A DNA stretch of 64,000 nt from Nocardia nova (GCF_002933465.1 NZ_PSZE01000008.1:124001-188000), one strand, 5' to 3'. Shown: positions 16,473 through 25,911, counted from the stretch's first letter. Notes: generated from the letters alone by a model not told the origin. Made by a program: numbers and translations.

Positions 16473-16653
16473 GTAGCGACTCTAGCGGGTTCGGCCGGGT
16501 GGCCGGGCAACTCTGTAGCTGACCGATAGCTACCGGTCGGCGTTCACTACCTATTCATCGACATGCCTGTCATCTCGGGAGCCGGAATCGCGAAATCGCA
16601 GTACCGTCGAAGTGCGAGCCGCGTCGGTGTGGCTCGTCCGGGAGGTTCTGATC

Positions 16654-16707
16654 GTGGCTGAGCAACTCAGTACGAGGGGGCCGGTACCCGGCCCTCGGGT
16701 CGTTTGA
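16654..16707 (+). CDS. Candidate leader ORF (17 codons) upstream of phoH
   Basis: A GTG at 16654 has GGGAGG 7 nt upstream, a better ribosome-binding site than many real genes here. It opens a 17-codon frame, [17 protein letters not shown], ending at TGA 16705-16707, 67 bp before the phoH start. A second tiny frame (GTG near 16740) ends in a TGA that overlaps the phoH GTG. The arrangement suggests translational coupling or attenuation, but no stalling motif or alternative hairpin is obvious. Confidence 0.35.
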   Translation: MAEQLSTRGPVPGPRVV

Positions 16708-16774
16708 CCCCAGGGCGGACCGGCCCAGCGAGAACGTCCGTGCGGGTATGGCACGGACAACAAAGGAGCCCACC

Positions 16775-18154
16775 GTGACTGATGCACGCTCCGTCATCGC
16801 TCCCTCGAAAGCCCGCTCCGACAAGAGCGGAGGCTCCGGAAAGGGAGCCGGCACCTCGCCCCGCAAATCCTTCGTGATCGACACCTCCGTGTTGTTGTCC
16901 GACCCCTGGGCCATGACGCGTTTCGGTGAACATCACGTGGTGTTACCGCTGGTGGTCATCAGCGAACTGGAGGCCAAACGGCACCATCACGAACTCGGCT
17001 GGTTCGCCCGCGAAGCCCTGCGCAATCTCGACGATCTGCGTTTGGAATTCGGCCGGTTGGACCTGCAGGTCCCGATCGGCACCGAGGGCGGCACGCTGCA
17101 GGTGGAGTTGAATCACACCGACCCGGAGGTGCTTCCGGTCGGGTTCCGCACCGACACCAACGATTCCCGGATCCTCGCCTGTGCGCTCAACCTCGCCGCC
17201 GAGGGGCAGCGAGTAGTGCTGGTGTCCAAGGACATTCCGCTGCGGGTGAAGGCGGGCGCGGTGGGCCTGCCCGCCGAGGAATATCACGCCCAGGACGTGG
17301 TGATCTCCGGCTGGACCGGAATGACCGAGCTGGAGGTCGGCGCCGAGTGCGTCGACCGGCTCTACGCCGATTCGGTCATCGATCTGGACGAGGCCCGGGA
17401 CCTGCCCTGCCACACCGGGATTCGGTTGCTCGGGACCAAAGGCAGCGCGCTGGCGCGGGTGACCGCGGACAAGCGGGTGCAGCTGGTGCGCGGCGATCGG
17501 GAGGCCTTCGGTCTGCACGGCCGCTCGGCCGAACAGCGCATCGCCCTCGATCTGCTGCTGGACGAGAGTGTGGGCATCGTCTCGCTGGGCGGCAAGGCCG
17601 GCACCGGCAAATCGGCCCTGGCACTCACCGCGGGCCTGGAAGCGGTGCTGGAACGGCGTTCTCAGCGCAAGGTGGTGGTCTTCCGGCCGCTGTATGCGGT
17701 GGGCGGCCAGGAGTTGGGCTATCTGCCGGGCAGTGAGAGCGAGAAGATGGGCCCGTGGGCCCAGGCGGTCTTCGACACCCTCGACGGCCTGGCGAGCCCG
17801 GAGGTGATGGAGGAGGTGCTCTCCCGCGGCATGCTGGAGGTCTTGCCGCTCACCCACATTCGCGGCCGGTCGCTGCACGATTCGTTCGTGATCGTGGACG
17901 AGGCGCAGTCGCTGGAACGTAATGTGCTGCTCACGGTGCTGAGCCGGTTGGGCAGCGGCTCGCGGGTGGTGCTCACCCACGACGTCGCCCAGCGCGACAA
18001 CCTGCGGGTGGGCCGCCACGACGGTGTCGCGGCGGTGATCGAAAAGCTCAAGGGCCACCCGCTTTTCGCCCACGTCACACTGACTCGCAGCGAGCGCTCG
18101 CCGATCGCCGCGCTGGTCACCGAGATGCTGGAGGAATACGGGCCCAACGCCTGA
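16775..18154 (+). CDS. phoH2: PhoH2-type protein: PIN domain fused to PhoH ATPase
   Basis: The 459-residue product joins an N-terminal PIN RNase domain ([17 protein letters not shown]; Glu in [21 protein letters not shown]) to a C-terminal PhoH ATPase domain. The latter has Walker A ([16 protein letters not shown]) and a Walker B-like [11 protein letters not shown]. PhoH2 enzymes of mycobacteria are RNA helicase/RNases. The GTG at 16775 is preceded by AAAGGAG 6 nt upstream; the ATG at 16748 is in frame but lacks support. Mycobacterial phoH2 has an upstream antitoxin gene (phoAT); no comparable gene is present here, only a 17-codon frame. A terminator hairpin follows. Confidence 0.93.
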   Translation: MTDARSVIAPSKARSDKSGGSGKGAGTSPRKSFVIDTSVLLSDPWAMTRFGEHHVVLPLVVISELEAKRHHHELGWFAREALRNLDDLRLEFGRLDLQVPIGTEGGTLQVELNHTDPEVLPVGFRTDTNDSRILACALNLAAEGQRVVLVSKDIPLRVKAGAVGLPAEEYHAQDVVISGWTGMTELEVGAECVDRLYADSVIDLDEARDLPCHTGIRLLGTKGSALARVTADKRVQLVRGDREAFGLHGRSAEQRIALDLLLDESVGIVSLGGKAGTGKSALALTAGLEAVLERRSQRKVVVFRPLYAVGGQELGYLPGSESEKMGPWAQAVFDTLDGLASPEVMEEVLSRGMLEVLPLTHIRGRSLHDSFVIVDEAQSLERNVLLTVLSRLGSGSRVVLTHDVAQRDNLRVGRHDGVAAVIEKLKGHPLFAHVTLTRSERSPIAALVTEMLEEYGPNA

Positions 18155-18178
18155 GGGCGGTCGGCCGAGCGAAACCGC

Positions 18179-18211
18179 GAGGCGGTAGCGGACAAGTTCC
18201 GCTACCGCCTC
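18179..18211 (+). terminator. Terminator hairpin after phoH2
   Basis: A perfect 14-bp inverted repeat (GAGGCGGTAGCGGA / TCCGCTACCGCCTC) with a 5-nt loop starts 24 bp after the phoH2 stop, with a short A-rich stretch after it. Confidence 0.8.
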
Positions 18212-18224
18212 GGCGGTAAAAGGT

Positions 18225-18473
18225 GTGCCACAGCAAACATTTGGAATATGGTTCATCTCACATAGTGATGGGTATATTTCCGTAAGAACCCTGCTCGACG
18301 TGGTAGTCGATGTTTCGGATAGGTTCGCCGGACCATTGCCGGACCATTGCCGGGAACTCGGCTATCCGACCAGCGACGAGAAGGGCAACCCGGCCGGTAA
18401 GGAGAGCGACTTCACCGGCGGCACGATCACCTGGAACTCCGCCGATCGCCAGACCACGGCAACCACCAAATAG
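18225..18473 (+). pseudogene. LGFP-repeat remnant
   Basis: The 3' part of this frame reads ELGYPTSDEKGNPAGKESDF and then TGGTITWNSADR, matching one LGFP repeat, a wall-binding module frequent in mycolic-acid bacteria. In front of it there is no signal peptide or catalytic domain, only an AT-richer stretch and a short direct repeat (CCGGACCATTG twice, near 18329-18351). LGFP repeats normally come in series at the C-terminus of cell-wall enzymes, so a lone repeat of this kind looks like the 3' stub of a lost gene. It could still be a tiny expressed protein; the GTG at 18225 has no good ribosome-binding site. Confidence 0.5.
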
Positions 18474-18592
18474 GCGACCCGCACGGCGCGGCAGCGAGGC
18501 ATCGTCACGGTGTCGGGGGCCGCGCCGCTGTGTATCGCACGGCGTCCGTGCATAATTCCCCGCTCGGCCGGAACAATCGGTACCTTGTCGGG

Positions 18593-19450
18593 GTGCAAAC
18601 TCAGTTGACCGATCGTGAGCTGCTGGAATCGCTCGCGCATGCGGTGGAAGACAATCTCCGGCGCCACACCGAGCTGGCGGAGGTCTGGCAGCCGCACGAG
18701 TATGTGCCCTTCGGTGACGGACGCAATTTCGGCTTCCTCGGTGGTGTCGACTGGGATCCGGAACAGGCCACCCTGGGTGAGGTTGCCGCGGTGGCGCTCA
18801 CTGTGAGCGTGCTGATCGCCGACAATTTGCCGTCGTATCATCGGGAGCTCGGCAAGTACCTGCGCACCGGGCCGTGGTGGCGCTGGGTCGGCCGGTGGAC
18901 GGCCGAGGAGAACCGGCACGAGATCCTCATCCGCAACTATCTGATGGTGACGCGGGCGGTGGATCCGGTCGAACTCGAGCGCGCGCGGATGGAGCATATG
19001 ACCACGGGCTTTCGCCGGCCGCCGCTACATCTGCTCGATGTGCTTGCGCTGTGCGCCTTCGAGGAGTCCGCCTCGGCCGTGCGGCATCGCAATATCGCCG
19101 CGCTGCAGGAGAATTCGATGGTGTCCGCGATCGCGGATCGGATCGCACTCGACGACGAGTTGCAGTCGGAGTTCTTCGGCAATCTGGTCGCCGCGGCACT
19201 GGAGCTGGTGCCGGATCAGACCATGCGGGCGATCGCCGATCGGATCGCCGAGTTCCGGATTCCCGAACTCACCCTGCCCGACGGCCGCAACAGTACCGAC
19301 GTCTTGGCCGAGGCCGGCATCTACGAACCGAAGCGTGCCGGCGAGCTGGTATTCGCACCCCTGCTGGAACGCTGGAACATCTTCTCGCGCACAGACTTCG
19401 GTACCGCCGGCGAGTCGGCACGAGCGGAGATCGACCACCTGCGCGGCTGA
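18593..19450 (+). CDS. desA2: Acyl-ACP desaturase-like diiron protein (DesA2-like)
   Basis: The 285-residue product belongs to the ferritin-like fatty acyl-ACP desaturase family. It carries AEENRHEILIRNYL (EExxH diiron motif) and a second helix CAFEESASAVRHRN in which the EExxH His is not kept. That fits DesA2 (Rv1094), where the second site is divergent; enzymatic activity is therefore uncertain. In mycobacteria DesA proteins act on mycolate precursors. The GTG at 18593 is preceded by TACCTT ending exactly 6 nt upstream, suggesting a leaderless transcript. It lies after phoH2, as Rv1094 lies next to Rv1095, with the order swapped. Confidence 0.88.
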   Translation: MQTQLTDRELLESLAHAVEDNLRRHTELAEVWQPHEYVPFGDGRNFGFLGGVDWDPEQATLGEVAAVALTVSVLIADNLPSYHRELGKYLRTGPWWRWVGRWTAEENRHEILIRNYLMVTRAVDPVELERARMEHMTTGFRRPPLHLLDVLALCAFEESASAVRHRNIAALQENSMVSAIADRIALDDELQSEFFGNLVAAALELVPDQTMRAIADRIAEFRIPELTLPDGRNSTDVLAEAGIYEPKRAGELVFAPLLERWNIFSRTDFGTAGESARAEIDHLRG

Positions 19451-19458
19451 GGTCGCGA

Positions 19459-19492
19459 CGGTCGTGGTGTGCCGATGCGCGTACCACGACCG
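19459..19492. terminator. Hairpin between convergent desA2 and epoxide-hydrolase-like gene
   Basis: A perfect 10-bp inverted repeat (CGGTCGTGGT / ACCACGACCG) with a 14-nt loop begins 8 bp after the desA2 stop, before the convergent gene ending at 19554. It may act in both directions. Confidence 0.6.
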
Positions 19493-19553
19493 GCAGCCCC
19501 GGCCCGTGCGGGTCCACGGTGATCCACGCCGGGTACTGCTCGGCCGCGCGCGC

Positions 19554-19997
19554 TCAGCGCCTGCGCACCAGATTCCAGATCCCCGCCGCGGTGCCGCGCA
19601 GGAAGTTCTCCCAGCTGAAATGGTCGTGCCACAGGGTGATGCGGCCGTCGACGAGTTCGAACGTGCCGCACACCCACAACCCGATTTCCAGCGGGCCCAT
19701 GCGCAGGTAGTCGGTGCGCTCGGTCAGAACCGTCTCGCCCTCGACCGCGGGCGCGCCGTCGGTCTCGGCGGCGATGTGGTGTATATCGGCGCGGAAACCG
19801 AACGCATCACGACTGAGCCCGCGCAGCACCGCACCGACCCGATGGATGCCCCGGATGTCGGGCAGCGACGTGTTCTTCCAGACGATGTCGGGATCCAGCA
19901 GATCCAGCGCCTCGTTCACCGCGCTCATTTCCATCGCGGCGAAGAACTCGCGCACCGTGGTCACGGCGTTCTGTTGTAGCTCCGGTAATTCGGCCAT
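19554..19997 (-). CDS. Limonene-1,2-epoxide hydrolase family protein
   Basis: The 147-residue product has the SnoaL/NTF2-like fold: VREFFAAMEMSAVNEALDLL, then DPDIVWKNTSLPDIRG, then a beta sheet with ERTDYLRMG and ITLWHDHFSWENF. Arg and Asp of ERTD, and Asp of WHDHF, match the Asp-Arg-Asp catalytic triad of limonene epoxide hydrolases and of mycobacterial EphG-like enzymes. It would hydrate an epoxide of an unknown lipid or terpene. The ATG at 19997 is the natural start. It is convergent with desA2. Confidence 0.82.
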   Translation of the reverse strand: MAELPELQQNAVTTVREFFAAMEMSAVNEALDLLDPDIVWKNTSLPDIRGIHRVGAVLRGLSRDAFGFRADIHHIAAETDGAPAVEGETVLTERTDYLRMGPLEIGLWVCGTFELVDGRITLWHDHFSWENFLRGTAAGIWNLVRRR

Positions 19998-20077
19998 AGT
20001 CCGACTGTAGGCGTGCGGGAGCGCGGACGGGGGATGATCGCGGTCGTTTCGGCTCGTCGTCCGGTGTTCGGCGAGGT

Positions 20078-20791
20078 TCAGCCGCGCCGCCGGGCGATCA
20101 GCGCGGCCACACCGTCGAGGATGCGCTCGATGCCGTAGCTCAGGGCCGCGTTGCGACCGTCCGCGGGGGTGTCGGCGAAGGCGGCCATGACCTCAGGGTA
20201 ACGGTCGGCGTGGGCGGCCAGTACCTCGCCGACCTGCCGGGCCATTTCGCTTTCGGCCTGTTCGGGGCCGGTCGACGCGGTCTGCTGCACCAGGCTGCGC
20301 ACGTGGCCGTTCAGCAGCACCACGGTGTCGAGGCGTTCGGAGCCGTGTAATCCGGTGCCGGCCAGCGGGGCGAGTGCGGCCTCCATCCAGCCCAGTTCGT
20401 TCGGGCCGAGCGGTCGCGCACCGGCGGTGAGTTCGATGGTCCACGGATGCGCGCGGTACCGCTCGTACATCGTGGCGGCCCACTGCCGCAGCGCCTCGCG
20501 CCAGGGTTCGGGATCCGAGTCGGCGACCGCGACCTGCGGCGGCTGTCCCATCCCGTAGTCCAGCATCAGCGCGGTGAGCTCGGCTTTTCCTGGCACGTAC
20601 CGGTACAGCGCCATCTTGGCGCAGCCCAGTCGCTCGGCCAGTCGCTGCATCGATACCGCGGCCATCCCGTCGGCGTCGGCCAGCGCGATGGCCTCGGTCA
20701 CGATGCGTTCCAACGACAGCGACGGCTTGGGGCCACGCCGAGGGCGCTGGGAAGTACCCCACAGCAGTTCATGGGCAGTCGGTCCGGTCAT
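20078..20791 (-). CDS. TetR/AcrR-family regulator (TetR_C-like)
   Basis: The 237-residue product has an N-terminal helix-turn-helix (LERIVTEAIALADADGMAAV, then MQRLAERLGCAKMALYRYV) and a C-terminal ligand domain typical of TetR proteins controlling drug or aromatic oxidation genes. I place the start at ATG 20791, with GGAGAGG about 8 nt upstream. It is divergent from the flavin monooxygenase gene, and a perfect palindrome lies between the two. Repression of the monooxygenase gene and of itself, relieved by the enzyme's substrate, is the natural model. Confidence 0.9.
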   Translation of the reverse strand: MTGPTAHELLWGTSQRPRRGPKPSLSLERIVTEAIALADADGMAAVSMQRLAERLGCAKMALYRYVPGKAELTALMLDYGMGQPPQVAVADSDPEPWREALRQWAATMYERYRAHPWTIELTAGARPLGPNELGWMEAALAPLAGTGLHGSERLDTVVLLNGHVRSLVQQTASTGPEQAESEMARQVGEVLAAHADRYPEVMAAFADTPADGRNAALSYGIERILDGVAALIARRRG

Positions 20792-20840
20792 GACGCCATC
20801 CTCTCCGAATTCGGGCTTGACGGGTAACTGCGTCCTACAT

Positions 20841-20854
20841 ACGCTAATTAGCGT
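20841..20854. promoter_or_regulatory. Palindromic operator between TetR and monooxygenase genes
   Basis: ACGCTAATTAGCGT is a perfect 14-bp palindrome, 34 bp before the monooxygenase ATG and 50 bp before the TetR start. A TTGACG hexamer at about 20818 with TACGCT 17 bp later would be a sigma-70-like promoter overlapping the palindrome, so binding would block transcription. Confidence 0.75.
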
Positions 20855-20887
20855 CCGGCAGACACAGTTACTGATCGAGGGGTCATC

Positions 20888-22072
20888 ATGCGGAATACGA
20901 CAGTTCTCATCTCCGGTGCGAGCATCGCCGGACCGGCGCTGGCCTACTGGTTGCAGCGCTACGGCTTCGCCGTCACCGTCGTCGAGCGGGCGCCCGAATT
21001 GCGGGCCGGTGGTCAGGCCGTCGACTTCAAGGGCGCCACCCACCGCGCGGTGCTCGAGCGGATGGGCGTGTGGGAGGAGATCCACCGCCGGCGGACCGGG
21101 AAGACCGATATGGTGCTCACCGACGCGGAGGGTCGCGAATTGGCCGTCATGTCAGGCGATTTCACCGGGGGCGATGTCGAGATCCTGCGCGGGGACCTGG
21201 CCGAGATCTTCTACGAGCGCGCTGCGGACAGCTGCGAATACCTGTTCGGCGATTCCGTCACCGCGCTGCGGGAGGCGGCCACCGGCGTCGAGGTGGAGTT
21301 CGAGAACGCCCCCGCCCGCACCTTCGACCTGGTGGTCGGATGCGACGGTATCCACTCCCGGGTGCGCGCCCTGGCCTTCGGTCCCGAGGCCGACTACGTC
21401 AAGCATCTGGGCTACTACTACTGCACCGCCGGTGCGGCCGGTTGGGGCCACGATCCGGACGGGCCGCGGCAGCGCAACCGCTCGCTCGCCTACAACGAAC
21501 CCGGACGGCTCGCGGTCCGCGGCGGCAACAAAGCCGCGCACATGTACATGTTCGCCGCCGATCGGCTCAGCTACGACCGCCGCGACGAAGCGGCCCAGCG
21601 GCGGATGCTGGCCGAGGCCTTCGCCGGAGCCGGGGGACCGGTCCCGGCGATGCTGGCCGAACTGTCGGGACTCGACTCGTTCTATCTGGACTCGATCGGG
21701 CAGGTGCGGATGAAGGGCCGCTACACCACGGGGCGGATCGCCCTGGTCGGCGACTCCGCGTACGGAAATACGCTCGGCGGCTTCGGAACCGGGCTCGCGG
21801 TGGTCGGCGCCTATGTGCTCGCCGGTGAGCTGGCGCTGGCCGACGGCGACCACACCGCCGCCTTCGCCCGCTACGACGAACTGATGAAGCGCTACGCCAA
21901 GATCGCGGGCAACAGCAACGCCGGCCGCTTCCTCGCCCCGCGCACCGCCAGGGGAATCCGGATGCGCAACTGGTTCCTCGGCTCGCGCATGTTCGACTTG
22001 ATGCTCGAGTACAGCGACAATGCCGCCAACGACATCGAATTGCGCGACTATCCGGCGCTGGTGGTGGCCTGA
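20888..22072 (+). CDS. FAD-dependent monooxygenase (aromatic hydroxylase / TetX-like)
   Basis: The 394-residue product is a group A flavin monooxygenase. It has the Rossmann GxGxxG-type start (VLISGASIAGPALAYWLQRYG), the DG motif (DLVVGCDGIHSRVRALAFG) and the GD motif (GRIALVGDSAYGNTLGGFG). Such enzymes hydroxylate phenolic or polyketide substrates using NAD(P)H and can inactivate antibiotics such as tetracyclines or rifamycins. The exact substrate cannot be named. The ATG at 20888 has GAGGGG 6 nt upstream. Pairing with a divergent TetR regulator points to an inducible detoxification or catabolic role. Confidence 0.92.
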   Translation: MRNTTVLISGASIAGPALAYWLQRYGFAVTVVERAPELRAGGQAVDFKGATHRAVLERMGVWEEIHRRRTGKTDMVLTDAEGRELAVMSGDFTGGDVEILRGDLAEIFYERAADSCEYLFGDSVTALREAATGVEVEFENAPARTFDLVVGCDGIHSRVRALAFGPEADYVKHLGYYYCTAGAAGWGHDPDGPRQRNRSLAYNEPGRLAVRGGNKAAHMYMFAADRLSYDRRDEAAQRRMLAEAFAGAGGPVPAMLAELSGLDSFYLDSIGQVRMKGRYTTGRIALVGDSAYGNTLGGFGTGLAVVGAYVLAGELALADGDHTAAFARYDELMKRYAKIAGNSNAGRFLAPRTARGIRMRNWFLGSRMFDLMLEYSDNAANDIELRDYPALVVA

Positions 22073-22084
22073 GCCGCAATTCGC

Positions 22085-22111
22085 GGATCCGACCTCCCGG
22101 CGGCCGGATCC
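22085..22111. terminator. Hairpin between convergent monooxygenase and fumC genes
   Basis: GGATCCG and CGGATCC form a 7-bp inverted repeat with a 13-nt loop in the 52-bp gap between two convergent genes. This is a moderate bidirectional terminator candidate. Confidence 0.45.
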
Positions 22112-22124
22112 GGAGACCGTGTGC

Positions 22125-23531
22125 TCAGTCGTGTTCCTCGACCTTCGCCATCGACAGCACGTCCAGCCGGCGGTCGAGCTCCTCCTCCGACAGTTTCTCG
22201 CCGATCAGTCCGCGATCGATGACCGTTTCCCGGATCGTCTTGTTCTCGCGCAGTGCCTGTTTGGCCACGGCGGCCGCTTCCTCGTAGCCGATGGCCGAGT
22301 TCAGCGGTGTGACGATGGACGGCGAGGACTCCGCGAGCCGGCGCAGCCGTTCGGTATCGGCGGTCAGGCCGGCCACGCACTTGTCGGCGAAGAGGCGAGA
22401 CACGTTGGCCAGCAACCGAATCGACTCCAGCACGTTGCGGGCCATCATCGGAATGTAGACGTTCAGTTCGAAGGCGCCGTTGCCGCCGCCCCACGCCACC
22501 GCGGCATCGTTGCCGATCACCTGGGCGGCGACCTGAGTCACGGCTTCCGGCAGAACGGGATTCACCTTGCCGGGCATGATCGAGGAGCCCGGCTGCAGAT
22601 CCGGCAGCTGGATTTCCGCGAGCCCGGTGAGCGGTCCGGATCCCATCCAGCGAATATCGTTGGCGATCTTGGTGAGGCTGATGGCGATGGTCCGCAGCGA
22701 ACCGGAGATCTCGACCAGACCGTCCCGGGCGGCCTGGGCCTCGAAGTGGTTGCGGGCCTCGGACAGTTCGTCGAGCCCGGTCGTCGTGCGCAGTTCCGCA
22801 ACGACTTTCGCGCCGAACTCGGCGGGGGCGTTGAGTCCGGTGCCGACGGCGGTGCCGCCGATGGGCAGCTCACCGAGGCGCGGCAGCGCGGCGACCAGGC
22901 GTTCGGTACCGGCCTCGACCTGGCGGGTGTAGCCGCTGAACTCCTGGCCGAGCGTCACCGGGACGGCGTCCATCAGGTGGGTGCGGCCGGACTTCACCAC
23001 CGTCCGCCATTCGGTGGCCTTGTCCAGCAGCCGCAGCCGCAGATGATCCAGCGCCGGAAGCAGTTCCTTCACCACGGCCTCGGTGGCGGCCAGATGCGTC
23101 GCGGTGGGGAAGGTGTCGTTGGACGACTGGGACATGTTCACGTCGTCGTTCGGGTGCACGGTGACGCCGCGGGCGGCGGCCAGGCTCGCGATCACCTCGT
23201 TGGCGTTCATATTCGAGCTGGTGCCGGAGCCGGTCTGGAAGACGTCGATGGGGAACTGGTCGTCGTGGCGACCCTCGGCGATCTCGTTCGCGGCGGCGAT
23301 GATCGCCTCGGCCTTCACACCGTCGAGCAGCCCCAGATCCCGGTTCACCGCCGCGCACGCGGCCTTCAGCAGGCCGAGGGCGCGGATCTGAGCGCGTTCG
23401 AGGGCGCGGCCGCTGATCGGGAAGTTCTCCACCGCCCGCTGCGTCTGCGCCCGCCACAGCGCGTTCACCGGAACGCGGACCTCGCCCATGGTGTCGTGTT
23501 CGATGCGGTACTGCGTCTGGTCGTCGGTCAT
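22125..23531 (-). CDS. fumC: Fumarate hydratase, class II
   Basis: The 468-residue product is a class II fumarase: [18 protein letters not shown] near residue 100, [10 protein letters not shown], and the superfamily signature [12 protein letters not shown]. It converts fumarate to malate in the TCA cycle as a homotetramer without an iron-sulfur cluster. The ATG at 23531 is well placed. It matches Rv1098c and lies next to glpX as in mycobacteria. Divergence from neighbours is not an issue here, because glpX lies upstream on the same strand, separated by a 217-bp gap with its own terminator hairpin. Confidence 0.97.
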   Translation of the reverse strand: MTDDQTQYRIEHDTMGEVRVPVNALWRAQTQRAVENFPISGRALERAQIRALGLLKAACAAVNRDLGLLDGVKAEAIIAAANEIAEGRHDDQFPIDVFQTGSGTSSNMNANEVIASLAAARGVTVHPNDDVNMSQSSNDTFPTATHLAATEAVVKELLPALDHLRLRLLDKATEWRTVVKSGRTHLMDAVPVTLGQEFSGYTRQVEAGTERLVAALPRLGELPIGGTAVGTGLNAPAEFGAKVVAELRTTTGLDELSEARNHFEAQAARDGLVEISGSLRTIAISLTKIANDIRWMGSGPLTGLAEIQLPDLQPGSSIMPGKVNPVLPEAVTQVAAQVIGNDAAVAWGGGNGAFELNVYIPMMARNVLESIRLLANVSRLFADKCVAGLTADTERLRRLAESSPSIVTPLNSAIGYEEAAAVAKQALRENKTIRETVIDRGLIGEKLSEEELDRRLDVLSMAKVEEHD

Positions 23532-23692
23532 AACTCGACACTAAGCCGGTTGGCGGAGGGAGCGGGCTGCCACGCCTGAGGCGTTTCGCACAGGGATCGG
23601 TGGAATACCGGCGGTTCGGTCGGATCGCGGCGCGGCGCGTGCTTTGTCACATGTGCCGGCGGCATCTGCTGATCGATTAGACCTAGCGGCAC

Positions 23693-23730
23693 AGTTCGGC
23701 CCCCGCATCGCGCGATCCGGGGGCCGAACT
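23693..23730 (-). terminator. Terminator hairpin after glpX
   Basis: A perfect 13-bp inverted repeat (AGTTCGGCCCCCG / CGGGGGCCGAACT) with a 12-nt loop that is itself partly self-complementary. It starts 19 bp after the glpX stop on the minus strand and separates glpX from fumC. Confidence 0.82.
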
Positions 23731-23748
23731 CACTCGCCGAGCGGAGTA

Positions 23749-24795
23749 TCAGGGCAGCGGGGGGATGGCGTCCTCGTCGCCGACGAAGTCGACCGAGGCG
23801 TATTCGTGCAACTTGGTGAGGCGGTGGTAGGCGTCGATGATGCGCACGGTCCCGGACTTGGAGCGCATCACGATCGACTGGGTCGAGGCGCCGCCGCTGA
23901 AGTACCGCACGCCGCGCAGCAGGTCGCCGTCGGTGACGCCGGTGGCGGAGAAGAAGACGTTCTCACCCGAGACCAGGTCCTCGGTGTTCAGGATGCGGTC
24001 GAGGTCATGACCGGCATCGAGCGCCTTCTGCTTCTCGGCGTCGTCGGTGGGAGCCAGCTTGCCCTGCAGCGCACCGCCCATACAGCGCAGCGCGGCCGCG
24101 GCGATGATGCCCTCGGGGGTGCCGCCGATGCCGACCAGCATGTCGGTGCCCGACTCGGGACGGGCGCAGGCGATGGCGCCGGCCACGTCGCCGTCGGAGA
24201 TCAGGCGGATGCGAGCGCCCGCGTCCCGGACCTCCTGGATGTGGCGAGCGTGGCGAGGCCGGTCCAGCACACATACGGTGAGGTCGGAAACCAGCGAATT
24301 CTTGGCCTTCGCCACCCGGCGCAGATTCTCCGCAATGGGAACGGAGAGATCGATGACGTCGGCCGCCTCCGGCCCGACCGCGATCTTCTCCATGTAGAAC
24401 ACCGCCGAGGGATCGAACATGGCGCCGCGTTCGGCAACAGCCAGCACCGAGATGGCGCCCGGCGAACCCTTGGACATCAGCGTGGTGCCGTCGATCGGGT
24501 CGACCGCGAAGTCGACCTCCGGACCGGTCCCGTCGCCCACGGCCTCGCCGTTGTAGAGCATCGGGGCTTCGTCCTTCTCGCCCTCGCCGATCACGACGGT
24601 GCCGCGCATGGAGACGGTGGCCACCAGTTGCCGCATCGCGTCGACGGCCGCACCATCGCCGCCCTCCTTGTCACCGCGGCCGACCCAGCGGCCCGCGGCC
24701 ATCGCACCGGCCTCGGTCACCCGGACCAACTCCAGTGCGAGGTTGCGGTCCGGGGCCTCGCGGCGGCGACTGGTTGCGGGTGTGGGTGCCGTCAT
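23749..24795 (-). CDS. glpX: Class II fructose-1,6-bisphosphatase
   Basis: The 348-residue product is GlpX-type: [34 protein letters not shown] (metal-binding DPIDGT) and [19 protein letters not shown]. It hydrolyses fructose-1,6-bisphosphate in gluconeogenesis and is the main enzyme of this type in mycobacteria (Rv1099c). I place the start at ATG 24795, with GAGGAGG about 6 nt upstream; a longer frame to 24858 lacks a ribosome-binding site. It is divergent from the DUF4245 gene with 184 bp between. Confidence 0.96.
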   Translation of the reverse strand: MTAPTPATSRRREAPDRNLALELVRVTEAGAMAAGRWVGRGDKEGGDGAAVDAMRQLVATVSMRGTVVIGEGEKDEAPMLYNGEAVGDGTGPEVDFAVDPIDGTTLMSKGSPGAISVLAVAERGAMFDPSAVFYMEKIAVGPEAADVIDLSVPIAENLRRVAKAKNSLVSDLTVCVLDRPRHARHIQEVRDAGARIRLISDGDVAGAIACARPESGTDMLVGIGGTPEGIIAAAALRCMGGALQGKLAPTDDAEKQKALDAGHDLDRILNTEDLVSGENVFFSATGVTDGDLLRGVRYFSGGASTQSIVMRSKSGTVRIIDAYHRLTKLHEYASVDFVGDEDAIPPLP

Positions 24796-24979
24796 GACGG
24801 TGCCTCCTCGAGTTGTGTATTGCTGCGTAAATTGTCGCAGAACGGTCGGATCCGCCATTCAGGTACTGCTGTTCCACTTCGCGGGGGGAGCGTCCGCGCC
24901 GGTGAAGGCGGCTGTGATGTCGGCCTCGTGGCCGGAGGGTGAGGCTCGGCGGCTTCGGCCGCGCGTGGATACTTGGGAC

Positions 24980-25543
24980 GTGTCGCAGAAACCACGCATC
25001 CTCAACGACTACCGGGATCTGATCTGGTCGCTGATCCCGCTGGTACTGATCTGTGTGGTGCTGGCCGCGGTGGCCAGTCAGTGCAGCTTCTCCGCGCACG
25101 GGCCCACGCCCGGTCAGGTGCCGAATTTCGATGTCCAGTCGGCATTGCACGACGACGCCAGGGCGCTGCCCTTCCCGATTCGCGACCCCGCGGTCCCGGC
25201 GGACTGGAAGGCCAATTCCGGCAGTCGCGACACTGTGACCGGGGCCGGTGGCGGCACCGTCAGCACGGTCGGTTTCATCACCTCCGACGGCACCTACCTG
25301 CAGCTGAGCCAGAGCAATGCCAGCGAGAGCGCGCTGGCCAACCACATCGTCGACACCCGCAGCGCCTCGGGGGCCCGGATGGTGGGCAACCAGAAATGGA
25401 CCGTCTACCACGTGCAGGGCAGTGAATCGGCCTGGATCTCCGACTTCGGGCAGAGCCGCGTGTTGCTCAAGGGCGCCGCGAACGAGGCGGCCTATCTGAC
25501 GCTCGCGCAGGCCGTCGGCGCGGCGGCCCCGCTGCAGCCCTGA
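24980..25543 (+). CDS. DUF4245 membrane-anchored protein (Rv1100-like)
   Basis: The 187-residue product has one N-terminal transmembrane segment (DLIWSLIPLVLICVVLAAVA) followed by an extracytoplasmic domain with FPIRDPAVPADWKANSGSR, VGFITSDGTYLQLSQSN and LAQAVGAA. This is the DUF4245 family, found next to glpX in mycolic-acid bacteria (Rv1100). Its role is unknown. The start is a GTG at 24980; a GATACT hexamer ends 6 nt upstream, suggesting leaderless translation. The upstream open reading from 24599 is antisense to glpX and is rejected. Confidence 0.88.
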   Translation: MSQKPRILNDYRDLIWSLIPLVLICVVLAAVASQCSFSAHGPTPGQVPNFDVQSALHDDARALPFPIRDPAVPADWKANSGSRDTVTGAGGGTVSTVGFITSDGTYLQLSQSNASESALANHIVDTRSASGARMVGNQKWTVYHVQGSESAWISDFGQSRVLLKGAANEAAYLTLAQAVGAAAPLQP

Positions 25544-25566
25544 GAACCGCCGCAGTTCCCCGTGGC

Positions 25567-25911
25567 TCAGCGGTGGCTCACGACGTTGACCACCGTGCCG
25601 TCCGGATCGCGGACGAAGAATCGCCGCACACCCCACGGCTCGTCCCGCAGCGCGTAGACCACCTCGGCTCCGGCGGCGGCCATCGTTTCGTGCGCGGCGT
25701 CCACATCGGCGACCTCGACGCTGATATCCGGCTGCGGCTCATCGGCATTCGCGCCGATCAGCAGGATCTGCGCGGTCGGATTGCTCGGTGCGGCCAGCCC
25801 GACAGCCCAGCCGAGATCCATCACCTCGTCCAGGCCCAGCGCCCGGTAGAAAGCGCGGGCCCGCTCCATATCGGTGACCCGCAGATCCGGGACGACACGA
25901 CGGATGTCCAT
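25567..25911 (-). CDS. VOC-family (glyoxalase-like) protein
   Basis: The 114-residue product is a single-module vicinal oxygen chelate protein: PDLRVTDMERARAFYRALG, SVEVADVDAAHETMAAAG and FFVRDPDGTVVNVVSHR. Such proteins form dimers and act as dioxygenases, lyases, or antibiotic-binding resistance proteins. No specific function can be assigned. The ATG at 25911 is 2 nt from the end of xseB, so the gene is most likely the last member of the LDAP-xseA-xseB operon. Confidence 0.85.
   Translation of the reverse strand: MDIRRVVPDLRVTDMERARAFYRALGLDEVMDLGWAVGLAAPSNPTAQILLIGANADEPQPDISVEVADVDAAHETMAAAGAEVVYALRDEPWGVRRFFVRDPDGTVVNVVSHR

Noticed and set aside
23644..24942. Long open frame on the plus strand across glpX
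   Set aside because: Antisense of a clear GlpX gene; His/Gly/Asp-rich translation with no family match.
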